Shown here one piece after another: positions 23,801 through 35,800 of a stretch of DNA of 36,967 bases (positions are counted from its first letter, which is position 1; each line of letters opens with the position of its first letter). The stretch comes from Apostichopus parvimensis (Eukaryota > Echinodermata > Holothuroidea > Aspidochirotida > Stichopodidae). Position numbers and translations under genes: made by a program. The stretch covers positions 43,692 through 80,658 of the forward strand of contig KN885136.1 of assembly GCA_000934455.1 (NCBI GenBank), written 5' to 3'. The notes under the pieces were generated by a model. That model did no database searches, was not told where the DNA came from, and saw only the letters and a list, made by a program, of their open reading frames with translations.

Positions 23801-26800
23801 TCCTTTTGTTGTTTCACTATAACCTACACGTCTATGAGAAGAGCTTTTATCCTGCCTCAATACACTGTATCGACTCAATATCTAATGATGCGGAAGATCG
23901 TCGATACACTATGCTCCCGACCTTCGGCTCTACAAAAAAAGAAAAGAAAAAAAAAACCCGACTAGCAGGACGGATAAGTAGCGTGTCGGAAGAATTGATT
24001 TTGCTTGCCGATGGCGATGTACTACTACACCTGCTTTGAAACGTTTCCGAGCAGGAGTCTGTACTCGTCAATTTTGGTGGGATGTTAGATAATTATCGTC
24101 AGTGTATTCTGACCCGACATATGCGTCCAAGGCCTACAAATTAGTGCATGAACCGATGACGGATAATGAGTTTTAGGACACTGATTAATATTGTTTTTAA
24201 TTGCATAAAATCTGAATATTGAGCCGGCTATAAGTTTCTTGTAGACCTACCTCTCAGTTTGTACTGATTTGAAAGTTAAAAACAAAATTAAATTAACTAG
24301 ATGGACACTCACAACATTTAGGTAACAGCTGGACTTTAAGGGAAAAAAAAAATTATTTGGTTCTTCCTCGTTGGCAGCAATAAAATCCAGGATAGATGTC
24401 GATCTTACAAACATATCCCCAGTACTGCACCTCTTTTATTTTAGGAGTGTGTCTTTTTCTGTAATTTTCTGTGTTTTTCATCGATCTAAACCTGAACACG
24501 GTATTAATGGTTTTAATCAATAAAATGGTAGACATGTGTCTAGATTCTTATTGTCGAACGATCAGTGATAATCAAAAATGAGCCAGTCAACTTGAAGCTA
24601 CAGGATTTAGCAATCTACAGCATTGTTCAGGGTCTTTTTAGTTAAAACACATAATTGAACAAGCCCAGGTATGGACTCAAAGAGATTGTACTTCTTGATA
24701 GAAAATTGAAGAACAGTTTCCAGAAGCAGCCAGGTCAGAGCCTAATGTAATCTTTGAGTAGTTATCTGACAAACTGTTGTAAACACTGCCAATATTAGAT
24801 GTGTGTGGTGATTTGTTTAACTGATGTAGCGAGATGGAGACACATTGGCTAGGTTAGAACAGAGTTGCCTGGTGTTAGGTGACATCCATGGGTTGGATTT
24901 CCTCCAGTTTCTTACTAACTATCTCAATCTTTACTGAGAAGCACCTCCCATTTTTTGTCTCCTTCGCAATCTCCTCTTACTCTCTTCGTTTTTTGCTTTT
25001 CTTTACTCTCCTCGGCAGCCAGCGATATGTTTGTGAGAATGGTGTCAAATCACACTATATCCACAGAGCCTGAAAAAACAAAATTATACCTCTTAATATA
25101 GAGAACTGTTTAGCTTGACCTTTGAGTTCCAGATGGTATTTCTGAATGTGATGAGATATGATCTAGTGGGATAACTAAGTAGATGAGATGTAGTACCTTT
25201 TAAAGGAACATGATTTAACGAGCTGTCACTAAAATAATGCTCTCTGAAACCTCTCTGTCCTGCATAATGGTGGAAGCATGTAATTAATAGGCCTACTGCC
25301 ATTCTCTTAACGAAGGGTCTGATTTTGATGCAATCAGTGATTAATGCATCTGGTTTTAAATTAAAGTTTTAAAGAATATAAACTCAAAAAACAAAAAAAA
25401 CAATTAGATACTTTCGGATCCTACTGTACCCAATATTTATTCAGTTTTGTGTTTCATAATTTATGCTAGTATAGTTTTGTTTTTTAGTAATTGTCAATTA
25501 CGTGTACTAAGTATTGATTGACACCCAAATGATAAACTTGGCTTCCAGCAAATATACGCTCTGTTTAAATAAGAAGGGGAAAAAAACATGCAGATACTGT
25601 AAATTTACATCCCTGATAGCAAGAGACAACATTGTAGAGGCTTTCAGAAGTCTGGAAAAGTCATAGTAAATATTTTCATTCAAAATATTTTCTGCTTTTA
25701 ACCTCCAAAGGCAGTCAGTGAGTCTGTATGATTGTTGATGTTGTGACCCGTATCATCCACAGGATGTATACCTTGTTAAAGTTGTTATATCAATCATGAC
25801 TTAACCAGTTTATGTTTTGAACTCAACAGGAGTCACTTGTCTGCACACTGATGAACCCAATATACTTTCATCCATGAATTATTTTTTTACTTTTTAACAT
25901 TGGCAAAAAATTTGCAAGGTCAAAAGGTCTCCTCTTTTGTTTGGATGTCTTGAAACTGCCCTTGGGCCACAAAAAAAAAAAAAAATGTCATGTCCCTAAT
26001 GATCAGAGAAACTTATCAAAAGGTTGGCTTTTAATTCTTTGCAGACTTGTCAAAGCTCTCCTGGGGTTAGGCTACATGAAAAGAAAACACTACTGGAAAA
26101 TGATATTACCAGGAATTTCAATTAACCTGGAAAACGGAATTCATCAGAAAATGCTATGCATCAGTTTTTCCTCCTTCTCTCTTCTAACGAAGGGATGTTC
26201 AGAAATGTGCCCGCTCTGTAGAACATTCAGTACCGGGAGGCTGCAAGGTTTTAACATTAAATTTCAGGAGGATGATGGAAACGATGAGATACCTGTGTAA
26301 ATGTATTCTCAGGAATGATAAATCCATGCCAGAGGCACTAACAAACAGATTTAAGAGATTCCAATTCGAAGATTTTGCAGATGGCATACAAAACACAAAA
26401 TTTTGAATCGATTGAAAAATTGGGAGGTAGATGTTTTTCTCCTGTAGGGGAAGAAGAAAAAAGTTTTCGCAAACTGTGGTTAATATATTTTCCGTTCGGT
26501 TGGCTTTGACAACTTACTGTAGATGATGACATAAACAGACCTGTGCTTGAATACCACATGTTCTGTGCAATCCCTCGGTCAGGGTCCATCTGGTGGGGGC
26601 ATATCTTCACCATTTTGTAGTTCTTGGTATTGGTATAGGACCTGAGGGGCTACAAGACACCTCCATGGTAACTAGGAGAAGTAATATTGTTTTCTGTATG
26701 ATGTTCGCAGGCAATAGGAGGGAACTAATTTTAGTGTTAAAAGTTTGTGTGGCAGTTTTTGTTTCTCTTGCATTTTGTCTGTTATAAAATACTATGGTTC

Positions 26801-29800
26801 CTGTGTACAAAAAATGCTGTACATCTTTTGTAATTGGGTAGCATATTGCATAGAATTTTGCTATGAGGCACCGGATGAATTTTAATTGCCTCAGATGCTA
26901 CAGACATTATAGTAAAAATAGTAGATTAGAAACACATCAAAGTGTAGTATATTTCCTCCCTCCCCTCTGCCCTCCTCCTCCCCACTCTTCTCCCCCCCCC
27001 CCCCGTTAGCCACTGGTTCTTTTGATACATGCACGCACTAAAAATATGAGTTCAACCCGTCTTGTATTTGAGGCCAGAATCGAGAGTGTTCAGTTTGTTT
27101 AACACATATCGAATGTACCCTGCTAGTATGTGTACAGTATTCTGATGCGCAGTTGTTGTTTAATACATATGTGCAAACACCCATTGCCGAATATACAGAA
27201 CATTGTCCCATTTACAGAGATGTGAATGACTACCGACAGATCCAGATGGATGCCATAGACTAGATAGAAAAAATCAATTAACAACCGAGAAAGGAACGAT
27301 ACTGGAATGGGGTTTTATCACATCGTGTGTAACATCTGTAAATTGACCGAGTGGTACTTATGCATAGTAACGAAGTACCTTGTCTCTAAATTATAAAGTT
27401 TAATGAAAGATGCCCTAGTATAGTCTAGTATGGTATGCATTAAAAGTGTGCTTCTCAAGGATCTCTCCAAACTGTTGCAGTTCATTTAAATCTCGATAAA
27501 GTGGTTAAAGCTCTTCAAGGTTTTGAAGGATTCTGAATAATTAAGGAAAGAAAGCAATATTCGACCTGCATACATGTGAGCAAAACAAGTTCTTGCCTTT
27601 CGGTGTTAGGAAATCCCAGGATGCAGGAATGGTTAGAAAAGGAACCAGGATCACTTGAAAGAAGTCGATGATTAATAATTATAAAGCAGCGCTGGTGAGA
27701 CAGTCCAGGAGTTAAGAAAGTCACTCTCATTAACTTCAAGGGTTAATTTTTGGGTTAATTGTAACCATAGATGAGTACTATCAGCTACTTAAGTGTGAGT
27801 AAGATTAAAGCAGCTTTTTTGTAACAGTTTAGGTTCACTTCGTTTGAGATAACAAGGCCAGGGGAATCAAAACCATCTACTTCAGCTTTTTATTAATATA
27901 ATACAGATCTTTGTGATAAACAGTTCTGAAATCGGTATAAAAAGTTCCAAGTTTGGGTTTAATATGGTAGGGAACGATCTCACAAGTTATACAAAAGTTG
28001 GCAGTTATTATTAATATGATGTTAAGTCCGTATTTATAATAATTATAATACATCAAATTGTTCCTCAAGTAATGTTTATTTGGCAAGACAATCTGGAGGA
28101 TTTTGATGTCGGAAACTATATTTATGAATTCGGCTATTCGCACGATAAATATTCAGCATAACCTAGAATGGTTAAGAAAGCCTAACTGGATCTGTGTATT
28201 ATGTATATATTTATATATATTTACAGTATACTGTATTTGCATGTGGTGTGATGAATGAATTCCAACATATAATTCCAATTATTTTAACAATACAACCATA
28301 AGTCTAGAAAACCAAGTATAGGCTTAAAGAAAGAAATAATGACCTACATAATCTGCTATGCTATCGAGAGATCTAAATTGATATATTTTCTTCTCTTTCT
28401 ATCTTTGCAGGTCTGAGGCAGTTCCAAGCAGACAGTGTCGGTGCTGTTACAAATTTACCAAACACAGGCTCGTTGTTAATCGGAGCCAGAAACTGTTTTT
28501 TCGTCGTAGATTTAACTTATCCTTTCGCTCAACAGTTTGAGACGGTAAACTGGACGATACCTCAAGATAAAATAACAGATTGTTTAATAAAAGGAGAAGA
28601 AGAGTGGGAGTGTCAAAACTTTGTCCAGGTTATCGAATTTGATGTGGAAACTAATCGGCTCGTTGTCTGTGGAACAGGAGCCCAAGCTCCAGTATGCCGA
28701 ATTTATCCGGTAGGTTCTAATTTATTCTTCTGTTGTCAGATCTGTTAAGTTCGGTTCGGATAAAACTCTCTTATTTTTATTCCTCGTCACACAGCAGTTG
28801 ATAATTTTGATACATCCAGCATTATTCTTTTGCTTACTTTGTTATCGCACAGTATTTTTTACTTTTCATTGTATTCATTTTAAATTTTCAGATAATTAAA
28901 AATGAAACCAGTAGGAGTAATCATAACAAAAAATAAAGCGTTCCTCAATGAAACACTTTTAAACTTTTGCCTACACCCCCCCCCCCCATGGTTCTGTTGC
29001 CACATATCAGAAAATAAATAGTAAACATGAAAGCAAGTAGGAATCATAGTAATTTTTTGTCGGAAGTTTATACTGGATGGACGACTGATTCCTTTCGTAG
29101 AATGAAATCATTGAAATGTTCTCCATTTGTGCAACAGTTTTGTCATAATTTCTGCAAATTGAACCCTCAACCTGTACTGACGTCAAAGAAACGTCGCTCA
29201 TCGTTTCTGTAGACTCCGCGGTTTGCTTAAATACCTGTTTCTTGGCACCCACCGTCTTGACGTGTATTAATCCGGACGGCTTCGCGACCGTCACCGATAG
29301 GTTTGACGTACGCTGAGAAACATTCACGCGGAGTGCATTCCTAAATCCATTAAAACATAATATCACAGAGTGGGGAACATACACGCAGTCATTCTGAACC
29401 GAGCCTCGGAGAGAAATGAAAGCCTCAATTAACGTTCCTTAAACAGGAGACTAGCCATGATTTGCCGATGGGCAGAAGCGAGTTAACGCTTCGATTGATT
29501 CCGGATTCTAAGATATGGTCCCCGAGGACTTTGCTCATAGAAGATGCAAAGTGCCTGCTAAGTTTGCATTTGCTCTCGATCCGTTTAAACTGTCAAAGAG
29601 TAATTTTAGTCCAAATTATTGAGAGAAGTTGAGTTCCGTAGAAAATGCAGAATAAATAACCTGATTGTGAGAGGCCATGACTTTCAATGTTTCGTTCTCC
29701 CCAAGGAGGCAAAGGGAAGCATTTTCCTATAAAAGGGAGTGGGGGGGGGGGGGGGGAGTGGTTGTATTCTGAAGGTCACTGATTGGTCACTGAATTGAAG

Positions 29801-32800
29801 TATTTTGTTATTTGTGATGTTTTTTATGGAGTATGTTTTGGCCACAATTGGTTGAAGTTTAGGAAATAATTAACTTTAAAAATAAAAATAATTATACAGG
29901 TGCAGTGCGAGGTATATTAAAGAAAGTGGATTTATTTACAGCCCAGCGGACAACGACAGGCGCTGAGCTGCAATTAACCTTGATTTATTTTTAAAAATCT
30001 GCTGACACCTTGAAGTATTAAGAGAAATGAGTTTCTGTCTCTCATCGAGGTTTCTCTCTAGGATTTCCTTTTTCTTTTTTTTTCTTTTAAAGAATTATCC
30101 TAGTCTCGAATCAGAAGAGGAGATGGATGGGCAAAGGAAATGTCCATTTGACCCCAGGCAGCAGAGTACAGCATTATTTGCAGGTTTGTATGAAGCAACT
30201 TTTAAAATTTCATTAAAAAAAAACCCTTCAAGTTTGCGGTTTTGTTTCTTTCACGCAACCAAGTTTAAATCCCAAGTAAGATCTTACACATTACATGTTG
30301 AATCTGTTGGGGTGTGGGAATGGGGGGGGGGGGGTGGATGATGTCAAAAGTGTAGGGTTTCAAGTATGGAGGTGAAAGATTGCTAGTTGTGTAGGTTGTA
30401 AAAGTGTTAATTGTAGGAGAGTTAGAAATCCATTATGGCCGCCACTTCTTGCGTATGATTTTGCGGATATGTAATCAAGGTAAAATTAAGTTCTTTCAAA
30501 AGTTGCAACAGTTTTACTTCCATACAAATATGAAACTTAGTAATGATGGCTGTCACCCTTTATGACTTCCTTGTTGCAACATGTTTTGACAATTATTATT
30601 ATGAACAACGTAAAGCTGACTGAGGCAATTTTTGTTGCTTGTTTGCTAGTTTCTGCATTAATGTTTGCAGAATGTTATCTTTTGATATTAAACTAATAAA
30701 AGTAATCAATTATTAAATATTAACAGAAGGAAGTCAAAGGACTGAAGAAATATGGCAATAAAAAAATATTGCTTTCTCACTTTCCTCAACTTACTTTCAG
30801 AGAGATTTGTCCTCTGAGGAAGACTTTAAACCCTTTGAAATAATTAAGTCAACATTTAGTCAACCATTGTTCTTTAATACAATAGTTGTTATTGTCTCGT
30901 CTCTGATTTCTAGACTGAGGTAGGTCAGACAGCATCCTTTTACCAAAAATTTGGCAGTAATTTAACAGTTGACAGTTAATTCCGAGTACATGTCTGGTTG
31001 TGACTCAGAACTAAAAATAATCCCCACTAAAGGAAATATTTAAGGCAGAGATTATGAGATATAAGCAGTATTGCTTCCTGTGGTGACAGTTTCATGGTTA
31101 GATCTTCTGAGATGGCTCGGTCTTGTTATATCGTTACAGTTCATATAGATATATGCCCCCTTGCCAATAAATCATTGATGTACACATGTGCATTAATCAA
31201 TTTCATCTTCCCCTGAGAGAAATAGAGGCTTTAATCAGAAACAATTTTGCATCCAGAAAGTCCTACTTTTCAATTTAAGGGTTTCTGGTCGCCCGGATGA
31301 AGAGTGAGAGATCTTTGAAAGCTGTTGTGCACAGGCTTTCCCATAGTGTCAGTGACTCAATACTTCACAAGTACAGGAAATATAAGCTGTCTAAAAAAAA
31401 AACATCTGGTTCTATCAAGCCCATCAAAATGTGCACAGTTACAGATGACATCTGGGTGGTGTCAACTTCAAAAACTTTGAAAGTGTGAAATGTTTCATTG
31501 TGTCATGTGGAAGAAAATTTTCCTATGTTGGATTTTTGAGGGAGCAACAAACTCTTAAAAACTGCATTAAGCCTTCTGACTTATAATACTATCTCAGCTT
31601 CTCAGGGAGGGTTTCAGCTTTGTGTGAAAATTAAAACCACCTCAAAACTTTTATAAAATTCATAATGTTGGTTTATTGTCACTTGTGTTGTGGAAGAGGG
31701 AGGGAGTCCAGTGAGGGAGGGGGGGGGAGGAGGGGGGAGGTGGATGTAAATTTATTTAATAAACACCAACAAAAGGGTTAGTGAATGGAGTATATCATGA
31801 CAGAGACAGGGTGGGATTAATTGTTAATAACTCATGGTCTGACAGACTTTACACTGCTGATCATTTATCTTAGCCTGTAAATATAATTTGCTACTAAGAA
31901 TACAGGGTCTTATAGTTATATAACCTGTTAAAACTTGGTTCATCCCAATGTGGGCGGGCGGGCCTTTCATACATGGTCTTGACATTGTGTACAGTGATTA
32001 TGTAGGCTGCAAGTGACATTATCTGGTAAGAATATCCTGGTGGATGGAGGATGTGGGGTGTGATATTCTTGTATCATCTCTGTGTTGATATTTTTGTATG
32101 TATACATTCTGATTCGTTAACAGATAGAGCCTTATATACAGCAACGGTAGGAGACTACTCCGGTCGGGATTCCTTGGTTTATAGAAGTAGCGTCGGCCAG
32201 TCGGATATCGTCGAGTTGAGGAGTCGAGAAGCTGATGCCAAGTGGTTTAATAGTGAGTCAATTCCCTCCATTTAACTCTGCCCACTATTCTCAGTTTTGC
32301 TATAGATTGGCCCCTGACACATTCCATATGAAAGGTCATCTTTGATCACATGGTTCATTAAAATTACTCTTAAATTCTTAGCAGTCTGTAAAACTTTGGA
32401 GGAACATTACTACACCTGACAAACTATCTATAGCTCTAATTTCTCATGCCTCTCTGTATTCCTGTTGTATACTGCCTTATCCCTCTCCTCCCTTTACCCC
32501 CTCCCCTTTTTTCCACCTGTCCACTCCAAGCTTTAGCTAGGTCATAGAACATGAATAATCCTGCCATTGGCAAAAACAATCTTTACCTGTACCAATGTGC
32601 TTGGCAGACTCAAATTTCTCCAAAGAGACCGAACAGATTGTGTGGTAAACCATGACCCGTGTCCTTTTAAGCTAAAGAGCATATTTACTCTTTTGAAGTT
32701 AGTGTACAAAGGTAGTGTAGTGTTTGACATGATTTCACCAAGAAAAACCAAACCCCCCCCCCCTCTCCCCACCTGAACATTTCAAGGAACTCTTATCTTT

Positions 32801-35800
32801 CAAAAATACAAACAAACAAACAAAACAATGCTCTTGTAAAGTTCAAGGAAGAGGTAAATCTCAATAGGTGTGTACATATTTGTTTAATGAGCAGTGTTGT
32901 TGATGACTTTGTTGATTTCTTGGTGTGGCTGTGTCCTTTGAATCTGGGCCTGTTTTGATCTTTGATCATTGATTATTGTCTCAAACAAAAACATCGATTG
33001 GAGATTATAAGCTTTATCTCACAACCGAACTGGATAAAGCAAGACGACCATAAGATGATTTACAAGCAGACTATTTAACTTTGGGTTGGTTGCTTTGGTT
33101 CATTTGTTTATTTGTGTGTGATATGTTCCCAAATTTGTTTTAATCCCTCTCAAAGGACATCTGAGAACTAATGAGAGATGTTTATTCATTTCTTCTTCTG
33201 AATTTTTTTTTAGGATGCTTATAAATGTTATGACTAAAACAACTGACCTTTAAAGGACAGTGAGCAAATTGAGAAGAAACCCTTTAGCATTCATTTGTGT
33301 GTGTGTGTTGCTTTGTGTATAACCCCTTGAAATACCCTCGGTCATGTGATGTGTACAACTCAACAGTAAAATGGGTCCAATTCTAAAATTACATTACACA
33401 AAATATCAATGAAAGACTGTGATGTGAAATTATGAGAAGATAAGCTCTGATGAGACGAGATTATAGGAAACGATCAAATGTATTAAGGGGTCAGTTTGCA
33501 TTCTCATATTGACATTGTGATTGTTATGTAACATCTGGCATCGTCCAATCACAGCACATCTACACTATTACTCATTACTACCCTTACATATCTACACACA
33601 ACTGCTGCACTACTAGCAATGAACTGAGAACTGATGATAAAGTATACCTCTTCTTCTTCTTTTTGCCCCTTTCTTGCAGGTCCTACCTTTATCCAGTCTT
33701 TTGAAGTCGACGAATGGATTCTAGTCTTTTTTAGAGAAATAGCAGTGGAACATGTCAACTCTGGCGACGTAAGTTCAAGCCCCAAGATCGCATGTTTAGA
33801 AAAAAAAACAAAAAGTAGATTCTTAATGTTGAGGGCTGTGTCTCTACTCGCTAGTCTAATGGGGGGGGGGGGGGGGGAAACCAAGAAAGAGCAATTTACT
33901 CTCAAAGTGAAACTGCTTGATTGGACATGGCAAAGTTTGTACTGTACGTATGATGTTAGTGATCGTATCATGGTATATTATGGTTCCCCATTTTCACTAA
34001 GTTATTCAATCAGTGAAATGGTTGTTTTTTTCACATTTATTTCAGTATCTATGTTAATATCATCAGCTTATTAAGGTTTTGTTATATTTTTGAACCAAGG
34101 AAAAGTAAAAAAAATAGTAAGAAAAACCTTGATAACATTATCCAAGGACAAATTGTTAATTTACTGTAGATTTTCACGTATTTCTTTCAAAAGTAACTTT
34201 GTGTTGTTGTAATCCGAGCTGAGTAACAATTATGAAGAAGAAGGTTAGGTTACTATCAACAATTCAACAAAACATTTAGTACTTCAATCATCCACAGTTG
34301 GATGATGTTAAAAGGAAAAGAAAAAAAAACTTGCTTTATGGCCATTTTTTTCTTCTTCAGAAATCAGCAGAAATGTTACTTAATCTTTATCCACACCCAT
34401 AAAAGGGCAAGTTTGGGTTCTGTGCTTAAAACAACTTGACCTCAATTCTAAAGGTCGTTGTCTTGTTTGCTCTAAAAGCCCTCTAAGGCAAAGGAAGATT
34501 ATTTTGTTATGCCACAAGTCTAGGTTTTCATTTTATGTCAGAGGACATGTGTTGGCATTTTAGGTTTTCAGCAAGCGAAAAAAAAAAGGCAGGATAGAAA
34601 GGGGGGGGGGGGGGAAAGAGAGAGAGAGTACTGTTGTCTGTGATTTATAACCTGTCAGAATCAATCTTGAGTTGTAAGAGGAAATAGGCCTAGGATCAGT
34701 TAACCACTCAAATCCTAGATGCGTGGTGACAGGACCTAAAGTATCATTGCAGATTTAAATGAAAAGTGTACTCCCTATACAAAATCTATCAACAAATTGC
34801 AATGCCCTTTGGTTTTCCTATGGGGATTTGGAAAAGAAAAGAAAAAAAAAATTTCACAATTTTCACAGTTTCTTGCTTTTATTCTAGTCAGATTACCCAC
34901 CCCTTCTGATGCCCCTGTGTAGCTACGGTCCATTAAGTTAACAATTTACATTGTATCTCATTTCGTCCGCGCTTTACCTTTTCAGAATGTTCGTAATCTC
35001 TTCGTATTAGTATATCGTTTGTCTCACCTCGTTCGTCCTGGACCGGTGTTTTACAACCTGGTCTCTTTCTGTGTCAAAGTTAATCAACATTTATTAGCTC
35101 ATGTCTCAGTGCTGGGAATATCAGATTTTTCAATTCATTTTTAGCAGAGATGTTTTTATGCGTAATTTGAGTGTTCGTCGTTGTGACGGTGATATCGTTG
35201 TCTCCCTCCTCCCTCAGGCAATATATGCCAGGGTCGGCAAAGTCTGCAAGTCTGACCTGGGCGGAGCGTACATCCTGGAAGAAAAATGGACCACGTACCA
35301 GAAGGCACGACTCAACTGTTCATTTCCTGGAGCATATCCGTTCTACTTTAATTATTTACGTAAGTTTGCGAAAACCCGATTTTGCTTCCGGCCCCGGTCC
35401 TGCCACCCTTAAGCCCGCCCCCCCTCTCCCCTCCTATCAAATTTTTTTCCGCCGTCTTATGTCGGCATTATATTCAAAATTCTCTGGACAGAGCCAAAAG
35501 GTGTGGTATTCGTCAGAAGGTTTTGACACATGGCTGTGGGAGGGTTGAGTAATAATCAAAGTAATACGATCCCTAATAAGTGTTTATGTAATACTGAATT
35601 CCTCTAGATACTAAGAACACTCTGTAATCTTAAGTTTCTCTAGTCTTTGTTGAAACAAACCTCTCAAAGAATATTTTAAGTGGGATATCTTCTAAGTTTT
35701 TTTCAAATGTAAAAAACCTTGACCCCCCCAAATGAGAGTCCTTTTTCATGGTAAGCTTCTGTTGGCAATCTGTCTCATAACTGACATGAATGATTTTGTT

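Larger units (their letters stand above)
20813..28410 (+). other. Semaphorin intron after coding exon 1 (7.6 kb)
   Basis: Donor gtgagt, acceptor ctatctttgcag, phase 1. A palindromic acgtacgtacgt lies about 50 bases inside the donor end. The intron also holds a short GT repeat at 22697-22730, a CpG-rich patch at about 23735-24070, several A-rich runs, and a polypyrimidine block ending in a 13-C run at 26992-27004. I found no recognisable second gene, RNA gene or transposon protein in it. Short open frames near 22347, 23594 and 25941 match nothing I know. Confidence 0.8.

Noticed and set aside
33549-33971. Long minus-strand open frame of 140 codons
   Set aside because: It is the shadow of semaphorin exon 5 and the adjoining G run.
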